DNA of 12,544 nt from QHWT01 sp046726015 (GCA_046726015.1 JBKOZS010000164.1:1-12544); one strand, 5' to 3'. Numbered from the stretch's first letter, positions 1 to 6,921 are shown. Translations and numbers: made by a program. The notes: a model not told the origin generated them from the letters alone.

Positions 1-1
1 T

Positions 2-529
2 TTTCTCTGCGCCATCGTATGGAAGGGGATCCTGGCGCCGGACTTCCTCGATGCGCGCTTCTTTCGCATCACGCTGATCACCGACGACCGTTTCGCGGAT
101 CTCGCCCGCGCCGTCGGTGGGCTCAGCGAAGCGCAGCTCGACACCAACCGCGCGGCGCTGGCGCCGCTGCCGTCAGGCGTTGAAGTCATCGGTGGTCCGG
201 TCCTCGTGGAGCCGGACGCTCTGCGTCGCCTGGGTCTCGCGCTGACGTGGGGAGGGTTCGCGCTGGAGACGCTCCTGGCCTGGGCGTTCCTCAGCCCGTG
301 GCCGGCGGGACTCCATCGCGCGCGGCACATGCTGCTGTTGACCTTCGGCGTCGTAACGTACGTGCCGGCGCCCGTGGCGGGCTTCGGCTGGTTGCTCGTC
401 GCGATGGGCCTTGCGCAGTGCAGCGGCGATCAGAAAACGCTCCGGCTTGCGTACCTCACCGTCTTCGTGCTCGTTCTCCTGTACGCAGAAACGCCGATAA
501 CGTACCTTGCGCTTTCGGCGTTGGGGTAG
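2..529 (+). CDS. C-terminal part of an integral membrane protein (partial, 5' end outside window)
   Basis: The reading frame is open from base 2 to a TAG at 527-529, giving 175 residues with no upstream stop, so the gene begins outside the window; the GTG at 206 is an internal valine codon. The first ~70 residues form a mainly soluble segment (APDFLDARFF near residues 13-22, then an acidic TDDRF stretch). Three hydrophobic stretches follow at about residues 76-98, 111-140 and 148-173, ending four residues before the stop. The loop-then-helices pattern is reminiscent of DoxX/HTTM-type membrane proteins, but I cannot assign a family. It converges on the lipoprotein gene on the other strand, with only a short palindrome between them. 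Confidence 0.72.
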   Translation, partial: FLCAIVWKGILAPDFLDARFFRITLITDDRFADLARAVGGLSEAQLDTNRAALAPLPSGVEVIGGPVLVEPDALRRLGLALTWGGFALETLLAWAFLSPWPAGLHRARHMLLLTFGVVTYVPAPVAGFGWLLVAMGLAQCSGDQKTLRLAYLTVFVLVLLYAETPITYLALSALG

Positions 530-530
530 G

Positions 531-548
531 AAAAAGGGTCAGACCCCT
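531..548. repeat. REP-like palindrome GGGTCAGACCC between convergent genes
   Basis: GGGTC (536-540) and GACCC (542-546) are perfect inverted arms around a single A. They are preceded by five A's and abut the stop codon of the minus-strand lipoprotein (547-549). Read on the minus strand, the hairpin is followed by TTTTT, so it could act as an intrinsic terminator for that gene. From memory, near-identical AGGGTCAGACCCCT words recur between genes in many soil-bacterial genomes and resemble REP palindromes mobilised by REP-associated tyrosine transposases. No second copy or transposase is seen in this window. Confidence 0.5.
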
Positions 549-1317
549 ATTCGGGCTTCGTAATTGCCACACGCACCTCGAGCGGGCTCGTGAGCCTCGT
601 GCTGAGGGTCGTCCCGGGCGGCAGCTGCACTTCATTACCGCGCGTGGCCATCACCGTACCCGCCCCGCCGATCACACCGCCAATCGCCGCGCCTTTGCCT
701 CCGCCGGCGATGCCGCCCACGACGGCGCCGACGCCAGCGCCGATGCCGCCCTTCTTGACGTCGCTCTTGGTGCTCGCCGCCGCCTGTCGGCTGATCCGTG
801 CCGTCTGGATCTGATAACGCTCGCCGTTCGCGACGATGCGATTGAAACGCACCGCGATCAGCGCGCGGCCTTTCACGCGGCCCGATTGCTTGGCGTCGAC
901 CACCGATCCCGTGACGCGTGCCCCGGCCGGCAAGACGGTCGTATGTGACACGACGACCGCTCTCGCAAGCCGGCCTTCGACGAGGTCTTCCACCTGGCTC
1001 GTGTTCGACGCGAGCGCGGTTTCCAGCGTCACCGAGAGTGGGGTATCCGCAGGCACCGTGATCTCGCGAAACCGCGGTGCCGGAGGGGCCGCAGGTAGTG
1101 ACGCTGCAGCAGCGGCTGGCGCGGATTCGGGTGGAGACGCCGCGGCAGCCGCGGGCGCCGGTGGCGCGCCTTCGGCGGGTTGGCCGGGCTCGGGCTGCGA
1201 CTTCGCGGGCGCCGCCGGGGGCTGTTGCGGTGCCGCAGCGCTCTCCTGCGAAGGTATCTGACGCGAACAGGCTGCGACGCCAGAGAGCAGCAACAGGAGG
1301 ACCGACAATCTGGTCAT
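547..1317 (-). CDS. Glycine-zipper outer-membrane-type lipoprotein
   Basis: Predicted 256-residue lipoprotein. It starts with a charged residue, a hydrophobic run of leucines and a lipobox ending in GVAAC, with Cys17 as the lipidation site. Residues ~18-95 are a low-complexity Pro/Ala/Glu/Ser linker, probably spanning the periplasm or peptidoglycan. A folded segment follows (PADTPLSVTLETALAS, then a VEGRLARAVVV region). Next is a glycine zipper of GxxxG-type repeats (GGIGAGVGAVVGGIAGGG and onward), and a C-terminal LPPGTTLSTRL strand motif echoes the earlier PADTPLSVTLE. The reading frame stays open upstream to 1524, but this start is preferred because it gives the signal peptide and has AGGAG eight bases upstream. 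Zipper lipoproteins of this kind are usually envelope-stability or stress proteins; the exact role here is unknown. Confidence 0.87.
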   Translation of the reverse strand: MTRLSVLLLLLSGVAACSRQIPSQESAAAPQQPPAAPAKSQPEPGQPAEGAPPAPAAAAASPPESAPAAAAASLPAAPPAPRFREITVPADTPLSVTLETALASNTSQVEDLVEGRLARAVVVSHTTVLPAGARVTGSVVDAKQSGRVKGRALIAVRFNRIVANGERYQIQTARISRQAAASTKSDVKKGGIGAGVGAVVGGIAGGGKGAAIGGVIGGAGTVMATRGNEVQLPPGTTLSTRLTSPLEVRVAITKPE

Positions 1318-1323
1318 ATAGAC

Positions 1324-1342
1324 TCTCCTGGAATCAATTATC
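1324..1342 (-). promoter_or_regulatory. Shine-Dalgarno and possible -10 of the glycine-zipper lipoprotein
   Basis: On the minus strand, AGGAG (complement of about 1324-1328) lies just upstream of the ATG at 1317 and decides this start over longer in-frame options. A GATAAT hexamer (complement of 1337-1342) is a plausible -10. No convincing -35 is seen at the right distance, so the promoter part is tentative. Confidence 0.4.
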
Positions 1343-1517
1343 GGATATCTGGCGTACCCGACGTTGTGATTGTGAAGGGCCTCCCGGCCCATGCGTCGCG
1401 ACTCGTCCTCTTCAAAGCGCGCGTCCGTTGGCTCCGCGTTAGCGGGTCTTCCCCCGGTCGCCGTGCGTATATCCCGGCGCTCCTGACCATTCGGTAAACG
1501 TCGACCGAGTCGCAGCT

Positions 1518-1547
1518 TTGTCACACGGCTTCTCTATCCTCGTCATC
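1518..1547 (+). promoter_or_regulatory. Possible degenerate PhoB-type direct repeat upstream of the phosphate permease
   Basis: TTGTCAC (1518-1524) and TCGTCAT (1540-1546) each match five of the seven bases of the PhoB half-site CTGTCAT. They are 22 bases apart, exactly twice the 11-base Pho-box period; the middle repeat position (CTTCTCT) matches poorly. The pair ends about 30 bases before the PiT start codon. The match may be chance; the argument for it is location upstream of phosphate-uptake genes and the helical phase. Confidence 0.25.
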
Positions 1548-1576
1548 GCGGCGCCCGCCGTCTCGAAAGGTCAGCC

Positions 1577-3196
1577 ATGGTAGACGCCACCGTTGCGACG
1601 GCTCCCGTCCCAATCGACGTCCATGCGCCGGCACGACCCAAGCTGGATGTCGGGTTCCATCCACGTGCGACGCTTGTCTTTTTCAGCGTGCTCGCGTGCG
1701 CCCTGTTTTTTGTCGCCTACAGCATCTACTCCGACGTCAGCGAGAGCGGCGTGCGCTCGACGTCGTGGCTGCCGTTCGTGCTGCTGGGCGTCGCGCTGTT
1801 CATCGCGCTCGGGTTCGAGTTCGTCAACGGGTTTCACGACACCGCAAATGCCGTGGCGACGGTGATCTACACGCACTCGCTGCCGGCGCATCTGGCGGTC
1901 GTCTGGTCCGGCGTTTTCAACTTTCTCGGTGTCATGGCGTCGAGCGGCGCCGTCGCCTACGGCATCATCGCGCTGCTGCCGGTCGAGTTGATCCTTCAGG
2001 TCGGCTCCAGTGCCGGCTTCTCGATGGTCTTTGCGCTCCTTCTCGGCGCGATCGCCTGGAATCTCGGCACCTGGTACCTCGGACTGCCGGCCTCGAGCTC
2101 GCACACGCTGATTGGCTCGATCATCGGTGTCGGCCTCGCCAACCAGATGATGTCGTCCGGCGGCGCAAGCGGTGTCGACTGGGCCCAGGCGTCGAAGATC
2201 GGGTACTCGCTCCTGCTATCGCCGGTCATTGGTTTCTGCGCTGCTGCTCTGCTGCTCCTGGCACTGAAGCTGGTCGCGCGCCGCCCGGAGCTTTACAGCG
2301 AACCGAAGGGCGCCGCGCCGCCGCCGCTGTGGATCCGCAGCATCCTGATCCTCACCTGCACGGGCGTCAGCTTCGCGCACGGCTCGAATGACGGTCAGAA
2401 AGGCATGGGGCTGATCATGCTGATCCTGATCGGCGTCGTGCCAACCGCTTACGCACTCAACCGCGCCGTGCCAGACAGCGCCAGTCAGCCATTCCTCAGA
2501 ACGTCCACCTACGTCGCGCAGACATTGGACCGGTACGCGGATGGCCGCACCACCACTGACGCGCGGCGCGTCATCGGCGACTACCTGCGGACGCGCCAGG
2601 CAAATCCGAACGTGATTCCTGCCCTCTCGCAGCTGTCGAAGGACATTCGAACCCAGGTGGAGCAGTACGGATCGATCAGGCGCCTGCCGCATGAGACAGT
2701 GCAGAACGTTCGCAACGACATGTATCTGGCCGGCGAAACGATTCGGCGCTTCGGTAAGGACAGCGCCTTCACGTTCGCCAAGACCGATGCTGACCTGTTG
2801 AAGCTGTATCGAACGGAGCTCGATTCTGCGACGCGGTTCATCCCCACCTGGGTCAAGATCGCCGTCGCCATCGCCTTGGGCCTTGGCACGATGGTGGGCT
2901 GGAAACGAATCGTCGTCACGGTGGGCGAAAAGATTGGCAAGAGCCATCTCACCTACGCCCAGGGCGCATCGGCCGAACTGGTCGCGGCGACAACGATTGC
3001 CGCCGCCGACATCTACGGGCTGCCAGTGTCGACGACGCAGGTGCTGTCGTCGGGCGTCGCAGGCACGATGGCGGCGGGCCGATCCGGGCTGCAGGCGTCC
3101 ACCGTTCGCAACCTGCTCATGGCGTGGGTGCTTACTCTGCCCGCGGCGATCTTGCTATCGGGCGGCTTGTTCTGGATTTTTGCGCGCCTGTCCTGA
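1577..3196 (+). CDS. pit: PiT-family inorganic phosphate transporter
   Basis: This 539-residue protein is a cation- (H+ or metal-phosphate) coupled low-affinity phosphate permease of the inner membrane. Both inverted-repeat signatures of the family are present: NGFHDTANA at 84-92 with PASSSHTLIGS at 171-181 in the first half, and FAHGSNDGQKGMG at 266-278 with GLPVSTTQVLSSG at 481-493 in the second. Hydrophobic helices fill ~31-235, 252-295 and 425-539. A soluble, mostly helical insert of about 125 residues (~297-423) separates the halves, as in E. coli PitA (499 residues), making this one slightly longer than usual. The ATG has GAAAGG 6 bases upstream. No PhoU-like (DUF47) partner is adjacent; instead a PstS-type protein follows after 33 bases, suggesting co-transcription. 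Confidence 0.97.
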   Translation: MVDATVATAPVPIDVHAPARPKLDVGFHPRATLVFFSVLACALFFVAYSIYSDVSESGVRSTSWLPFVLLGVALFIALGFEFVNGFHDTANAVATVIYTHSLPAHLAVVWSGVFNFLGVMASSGAVAYGIIALLPVELILQVGSSAGFSMVFALLLGAIAWNLGTWYLGLPASSSHTLIGSIIGVGLANQMMSSGGASGVDWAQASKIGYSLLLSPVIGFCAAALLLLALKLVARRPELYSEPKGAAPPPLWIRSILILTCTGVSFAHGSNDGQKGMGLIMLILIGVVPTAYALNRAVPDSASQPFLRTSTYVAQTLDRYADGRTTTDARRVIGDYLRTRQANPNVIPALSQLSKDIRTQVEQYGSIRRLPHETVQNVRNDMYLAGETIRRFGKDSAFTFAKTDADLLKLYRTELDSATRFIPTWVKIAVAIALGLGTMVGWKRIVVTVGEKIGKSHLTYAQGASAELVAATTIAAADIYGLPVSTTQVLSSGVAGTMAAGRSGLQASTVRNLLMAWVLTLPAAILLSGGLFWIFARLS

Positions 3197-3229
3197 GACG
3201 AGAGGCGAGCGCATCGCGGAGGCGTCGAC

Positions 3230-4309
3230 GTGAATCGGGCTCTCAAGCTGGCGGCGACATTCGCAATGGCTGCGACGTTTGCCGCATGCGATGCATCCGT
3301 GAACGTGGACCGCCGCGGCGACTCGACCGCGGCGGCCTCGAGCGCGACGACTCTCGCAGCATCGCCGTTGGCGGGCGCCATCACGATCGATGGGTCCAGC
3401 ACCGTCCTGCCCGTCTCGACCGCGATGGCGGATGCGTTCCGGAAGGCCCATCCAGCGGTCCAGATCAGCGTTCACGAGTCGGGAACGGGCGGCGGCCTTC
3501 GGAAATTGTGTGCCGGCGAGATCGACATCGCCGGCGCGTCGCGTCCGATCAATGCCGGTGAGATCGGGCAATGCGATTCGGCCGGCATCGCGCCGATCGA
3601 GCTGCCGTTCGGATTCGACAGCCTGGCGGTGGTCGCCAATCCGGCAAACGCGTTCGCGACGTGCCTCACCGTCGGCGAACTGAAGACGATGTGGGAACCG
3701 GCGGCCGAACGGGAGGTTACGAGCTGGCGCCAGATCAGGGCGAGCTTCCCCGACCGGCCGCTTGTGCTTCTTGGTCCCGGCACGGCGTCCGGCACCTTCG
3801 ACTACTTCACCCTCGCCGTCGTCGGCACGCAGAGCAGCAGCCGGAAAGATTACACCCGCAGCGAGGACGACACGGTCCTCGTCGACGGCGTCGCGGCGAA
3901 CCCGAATGCGCTGGCGTACTTCGGTTACGCCTACTACGCCGCGAACAGGGACAGACTGAAGCTTGTCTCGGTGGACGGCGGAAGCGGCTGCGTCGCACCC
4001 AGCGCGGACGCCGTAACCAGCGGGACCTACCAGCCACTGTCGCGACCGCTGCTCATCTATGCCAACCGGAAGGCGATGTTGCGGCCCGAAGCGAAGGCGT
4101 TTGCGGAATTCTACGTGGCTCCGGAAAACGCCAGGCACGTCGAGGGCGTCGGCTACGTCGCGCTACCGCCGGCCACGCTGCTGTCGGTGGCCAGGCGTCT
4201 GGATCAGCAGGTGACCGGATCGATCTTCGGTGGCCGCGGATCGGTACTGGGGGTGACCGCCGAGACGTTTCAGGACGATGACAAGCTGAAAAGCGCTCTG
4301 GTGCGGTAG
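3230..4309 (+). CDS. pstS: PstS-type phosphate-binding lipoprotein
   Basis: Predicted 359-residue periplasmic solute-binding lipoprotein, GTG start with GGAGG seven bases upstream. Signal peptide residues 1-19 end in a TFAAC lipobox (Cys20), followed by a Ser/Ala linker to ~48. Binding-pocket motifs of the PstS family are visible: DGSSTVLPVS (54-63), ESGTGGGLRKLCAGEIDIAGASR (split about 83-105), FGFDSLAVV with Asp130, and GPGTASGTFDYFT (182-194). This is the PstS/SphX-like version, where the Arg preceding SGT in E. coli PstS is replaced (Pro183 by my alignment). PstS normally delivers Pi to the PstCAB ABC transporter, but no pstC, pstA, pstB or phoU is in the window; the neighbour is a PiT permease. 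It may serve a distant Pst system, sense Pi, or scavenge it for the permease. Confidence 0.93.
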   Translation: MNRALKLAATFAMAATFAACDASVNVDRRGDSTAAASSATTLAASPLAGAITIDGSSTVLPVSTAMADAFRKAHPAVQISVHESGTGGGLRKLCAGEIDIAGASRPINAGEIGQCDSAGIAPIELPFGFDSLAVVANPANAFATCLTVGELKTMWEPAAEREVTSWRQIRASFPDRPLVLLGPGTASGTFDYFTLAVVGTQSSSRKDYTRSEDDTVLVDGVAANPNALAYFGYAYYAANRDRLKLVSVDGGSGCVAPSADAVTSGTYQPLSRPLLIYANRKAMLRPEAKAFAEFYVAPENARHVEGVGYVALPPATLLSVARRLDQQVTGSIFGGRGSVLGVTAETFQDDDKLKSALVR

Positions 4310-4341
4310 CATCGTCGGATAGCCACATCATTCGTCAGGCC

Positions 4342-4372
4342 GTCTCAGCGGTTCATCCCGCGGAGCTGAGAC
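4342..4372 (+). promoter_or_regulatory. Inverted repeat GTCTCAGC / GCTGAGAC upstream of the DUF2934 gene
   Basis: Perfect 8-base arms at 4342-4349 and 4365-4372 with a 15-base spacer, ending three bases before the Shine-Dalgarno of the next gene and 33 bases after the PstS stop. No T-run follows, so it is not a standard terminator. It could be an operator, or an mRNA hairpin affecting ribosome access or processing between pstS and the DUF2934 gene. Confidence 0.5.
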
Positions 4373-4386
4373 AGAAGGAGGCTGCC

Positions 4387-4635
4387 ATGCCTGCTTTCAC
4401 CGCCGCCGCTAAAGAGAATCCGAAGTCACTCGCGCCCGACCCTGTGCCGACAGAGGCTGAAGTGGTCGAGGAGGCAGTTGAAATTTATCCCGCTGCTGCG
4501 ACAGGACCGACAGCTGCCGAAATCGCCGAGGAGGCGTACCGCATCTATTTGGGTCGAGGCTCGGATCATGGGCAGGATCTCGACGACTGGCTGGAGGCCG
4601 AGCGTCGACTGGCATCGCGACGCGATCGCGAATGA
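4387..4635 (+). CDS. DUF2934 domain small protein with an internal half-repeat
   Basis: This 82-residue acidic protein ends in a DUF2934-type motif: IAEEAYRIYLGRG (46-58) followed by HGQDLDDWLEAERRL (61-75), matching the family pattern of a helix with AYxIW/Y, RG, HGxDxxDWLxAE. DUF2934 proteins are small, common in Acidobacteriota and Proteobacteria, and have no established function. A very good AAGGAGG lies five bases before the ATG. Oddly, residues 21-40 look like a decayed copy of 41-60: both start PT-AE, continue EEA and reach IY, and the DNA copies begin with the same CCGACAG word 60 bases apart. The gene ends in ATGA, overlapping the start of the next gene, so the two are probably translationally coupled. 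Confidence 0.9.
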   Translation: MPAFTAAAKENPKSLAPDPVPTEAEVVEEAVEIYPAAATGPTAAEIAEEAYRIYLGRGSDHGQDLDDWLEAERRLASRRDRE

Positions 4636-5522
4636 AGGGTTGGTTCGGCGCCGCCGCACTCGCGCTCGCCACCCAGGCGTTCCTGACAGTCGCATCTGCA
4701 CGCGGCAACGACGCGCAATGCCGCGCCGATGGTCCGCCGGCCAGGCTTCCGGCCCTGCCGGAAGCCAGCGGGCTCGCGGCGAGCAGCCGCATTCCCAACC
4801 GGCTCTGGGCGATCAACGATTCTGGCGCGGCAGTGGTGTTTGGGCTCGATGCGCGCGGCGCCGTCGTCGCTCGGATTCCGCTGGCAAGCGTGGCCGTCGA
4901 CGATTGGGAGGCAATTGCCGTCGGACCGTGTGACGCCGGCTCGTGCCTCTATGTCGGCGACATTGGCGACAACCGGGCCAAGCGAAAGGAGATCACGATT
5001 TACCGCATCCCGGAGCCCACAGGCGCGAAGGCGTCCGCGCAGGTGATCGCGATCCGCGCCGTTTACCCTGATGGACCTCAGGATGCGGAGTCGCTCCTCG
5101 TCACTCCCGGCGGCGATCTGTACATCGTCACCAAAGGGAGTACCGGGCCGATCGCCCTCTATCGTGTTCCGCGAGAGTCGGCGGGAGGGATCGTGCGGCT
5201 CGAACGAGTGGGCCAGCCGCGTGGACAGGGAGAGGCGACTGCGAACGATCGAATCACGGACGGAGCGGTGTCGCCGGATGGCGAGTGGATCGTACTCCGC
5301 ACCCATCGCGCACTGCTCTTCTATCGCACCGCACGACTGATAGCTGGCGACTGGCGCGCAGCACATGCCGTGACGATCGCGTCCCTTAAGGAGCCACAGG
5401 GGGAAGGTGTCGCCTTTGGCGCTGACGGTGCGCTCTACGTCAGCGGCGAAGGAGGCGGCGCGTCAGCACCCGGAACATTTGCCCGGTTGGCCTGCACGCC
5501 GTCAGTTTGGAGCCAGGAATAA
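4632..5522 (+). CDS. Secreted beta-propeller-like protein
   Basis: A 296-residue protein with a Sec-type signal peptide (hydrophobic ~5-22, cleavage likely near ASA-RG at 21-24), so periplasmic or secreted. It has several blade-like repeats: ASGLAAS with LWAINDSG (45-65), DWEAIAVGPC (91-100), LYVGDIGDN (106-114), DAESLLVTPGGDLYIVTKG (151-169), TDGAVSPDGEWIVLRTH (209-225) and PQGEGVAFGADGALYVSGEG (255-274). The wording of these repeats resembles six-bladed propellers such as the esterase/phytase-like (PF13449) and SdiA-regulated groups, but I cannot confirm a family and see no diagnostic catalytic residues. Its ATG overlaps the TGA of the DUF2934 gene. A phosphoester-related role would fit the phosphate context but is only a guess. 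Confidence 0.85.
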   Translation: MKGWFGAAALALATQAFLTVASARGNDAQCRADGPPARLPALPEASGLAASSRIPNRLWAINDSGAAVVFGLDARGAVVARIPLASVAVDDWEAIAVGPCDAGSCLYVGDIGDNRAKRKEITIYRIPEPTGAKASAQVIAIRAVYPDGPQDAESLLVTPGGDLYIVTKGSTGPIALYRVPRESAGGIVRLERVGQPRGQGEATANDRITDGAVSPDGEWIVLRTHRALLFYRTARLIAGDWRAAHAVTIASLKEPQGEGVAFGADGALYVSGEGGGASAPGTFARLACTPSVWSQE

Positions 5523-5577
5523 GCGACCTCGCGCCGGCTCTTCCTGCAGTAAGCTGCGTGACCATGGACAAGCCTCG

Positions 5578-6279
5578 ATGAGCGCGGCGACGACGTCGGT
5601 CAATCCGGTTGACCCGGATGGCAGATGGTTGTACCGATTGGGCGGTATCTCCGCACTCTTCCTGGGTGCGGCGTACATCATCATCTTTCCGTTGTACGCG
5701 CACGTTGGAGCTCCGCCGAGTGGGAGCGATGGCGAGACGTGGCTCAAGTATCTTGCTGGAAAGACGACCGTCTGGTGGGCGATCCTCGGTCTCTCCGTCC
5801 TCACGGACTTTCTCTTCGTGCCGGTCGCGTTAGCACTCTACCTGGCGTTGAAGGGGATCAATAGAAACGCGATGCTGGTCGCCACGGCATTCGTGGGGTT
5901 GTTCGTCGTCTTGGACCTCGCCATTACCTGGTCTCATTACGCATCGCTTCTCACGCTCGCCGGAAACTACGCGGCAGCTGCGAACGATCTCCAGCGGTCG
6001 ACTTACGTCGCGGCTGCCAGTTATGCGTCGGCGATGCTGGCGTCCCGCCTGCTGGTCGTCTACGCGATCGTCGTTCTCTCGTCCGCGATTCTCATGATTG
6101 CCGTCGTGATGCTGAAAGGGATCTTCAGCAAGACCACGGCGTATGTGGGCGTGATCACCGGTATCCTGGGGATCGTGTCTTTCGGCGGCTTCTTTGTGAC
6201 TATCATCCTGAACGCCGTGCTCGCCACCGTCTGGTTGTTGCTTGTCGGCTACAGACTGTACCGGCTCGCCGAGCGGTGA
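5578..6279 (+). CDS. Six-helix integral membrane protein of unknown function (DUF4386-like)
   Basis: A 233-residue protein with about six hydrophobic segments (roughly 20-40, 67-92, 98-118, 155-178, 187-204 and 205-227), with a short hydrophilic N-terminus and an Arg-rich C-terminus. The frame is open further upstream to 5407, but that part overlaps the previous gene and is not hydrophobic, so the ATG at 5578 is preferred although its Shine-Dalgarno is weak. General size and helix layout resemble DUF4386-type membrane proteins; this is a weak family guess. A five-codon reading frame (ATG at 5564) ends with its TGA overlapping this ATG. No function can be assigned. Confidence 0.8.
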   Translation: MSAATTSVNPVDPDGRWLYRLGGISALFLGAAYIIIFPLYAHVGAPPSGSDGETWLKYLAGKTTVWWAILGLSVLTDFLFVPVALALYLALKGINRNAMLVATAFVGLFVVLDLAITWSHYASLLTLAGNYAAAANDLQRSTYVAAASYASAMLASRLLVVYAIVVLSSAILMIAVVMLKGIFSKTTAYVGVITGILGIVSFGGFFVTIILNAVLATVWLLLVGYRLYRLAER

Positions 6280-6285
6280 ACAAAG

Positions 6286-6300
6286 CGCCGTCTACCGGCG
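6286..6300. terminator. Short hairpin between convergent genes, possible weak bidirectional terminator
   Basis: CGCCG (6286-6290) and CGGCG (6296-6300) form a perfect five-base stem around TCTAC, filling almost all of the 21-base gap between the membrane protein and the PepSY-like gene. Read on the minus strand it directly follows the stop codon and is followed by CTTTGTT, a poor U-tract. There is none on the plus side. Confidence 0.35.
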
Positions 6301-6804
6301 TCATGGCGCCTTGATGATCGTGCCGTCGGCGTTCACCTCGACCTCGCCGCGCGTGAGCTCCGCTTCGTAGACGTATTTCGGGGCCGCGAGCTTGGAGAGA
6401 CGGCCCCTGCCATTTTCGTTGACGATCTCGGCCCGCACCTCGGACCGTTCGATCCTCTTGATCGCCCGGCCTTTGGATGCGCTCTTGAATGCCGTCGCCA
6501 CGACTTCGGGCACATCTTTCAGTTCGATGACGGTGGCGACATCCAGCACCGTACCGTCCTCGGCAACATCCATCTCGCCCTGGTCAGCCTTGAACTCGAT
6601 GTCGTAAAAAGAGATGCCGAGTTCCTTTTCCACATCAAGCTTGTCGATCTCGGCGCCAGGACGGTTGTTCTGGATCGCCTGGCTCACCGCGGCAGGCAGA
6701 TTTCTGAACTTTCCGCTTCGGCCAGCCTCTTGCGCGGCGCCCGCCACCGCGGCGGCCAGCGCCAGCGTCACCGCCGTCCCGAGGGCCTTGCCTGCGCGCG
6801 ACAT
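6301..6804 (-). CDS. Periplasmic tandem PepSY-like domain protein
   Basis: A 167-residue secreted protein: hydrophobic signal peptide (~residues 7-24, cleavage near AGA-AQ). Two related modules follow. The first runs ~33-90 (LPAAVSQAIQNNRPGAEI, then FYDIEFKADQGEMDVAEDGTVL). The second runs ~95-165 (VPEVVATAFKSASKGRAI, then KYVYEAELTRGEVEVNADGTII). The pattern of a helix, a strand, and a repeated E(L/F)..GE.(D/E)V..DGT(V/I) ending is that of PepSY-like domains, which occur in periplasmic proteins with regulatory or protease-inhibiting roles. Two adjacent ATGs exist; the second is chosen because GGAGG is six bases from it and only three from the first. It lies downstream of, and in the same direction as, the next secreted protein gene, 146 bases away. 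Confidence 0.85.
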   Translation of the reverse strand: MSRAGKALGTAVTLALAAAVAGAAQEAGRSGKFRNLPAAVSQAIQNNRPGAEIDKLDVEKELGISFYDIEFKADQGEMDVAEDGTVLDVATVIELKDVPEVVATAFKSASKGRAIKRIERSEVRAEIVNENGRGRLSKLAAPKYVYEAELTRGEVEVNADGTIIKAP

Positions 6805-6810
6805 CATGCA

Positions 6811-6815
6811 CCTCC
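6811..6815 (-). promoter_or_regulatory. Shine-Dalgarno deciding the PepSY-like start
   Basis: GGAGG on the minus strand is six bases from the ATG at 6804 and three from the ATG at 6807, favouring the downstream one of two tandem ATGs. Confidence 0.7.
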
Positions 6816-6859
6816 GCTTCCGCCAACGGATCCGACGCACTGGTGAGAGGGCTTGCCGA

Positions 6860-6873
6860 CGAAGGATCCTTCG
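6860..6873. promoter_or_regulatory. Perfect 14-base palindrome CGAAGGATCCTTCG
   Basis: A self-complementary 14-mer centred between 6866 and 6867, in the gap between two minus-strand genes and 56 bases upstream of the PepSY-like start. It may be an operator. No T-run follows on either strand, so a terminator role is unlikely. Confidence 0.4.
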
Positions 6874-6921
6874 CCGCACTGGGCTTCGGGCCGATTGACC
6901 TCTTTCGACCCGTCCGACCCG

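Noticed and set aside
247..948. Plus-strand open frame across the membrane protein and lipoprotein genes
   Set aside because: It overlaps two genes in other frames and has an Arg/Ala/His-rich translation typical of shadows.
1377..1390. GGGCC-TCCC-GGCCC hairpin in the gap before the PiT gene
   Set aside because: Small and GC-only; no link to a start, stop or U-tract.
1318..1524. N-terminal extension of the glycine-zipper lipoprotein
   Set aside because: It would bury the signal peptide and lipobox 69 residues inside the protein; the start at 1317 has its own Shine-Dalgarno.
2216..2947. Minus-strand open frame inside the PiT gene
   Set aside because: Antisense to the permease; composition is that of an out-of-frame reading.
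3155..4138. Long minus-strand open frame opposite the PiT end and pstS
   Set aside because: It lies antisense to two clear genes, is Arg/Gly/Asp-rich without motifs, and is explained by few stops in GC-rich antisense sequence.
4566..5366. Minus-strand open frame opposite the DUF2934 and propeller-like genes
   Set aside because: Antisense shadow with low-complexity Arg-rich translation and no signal or domain.
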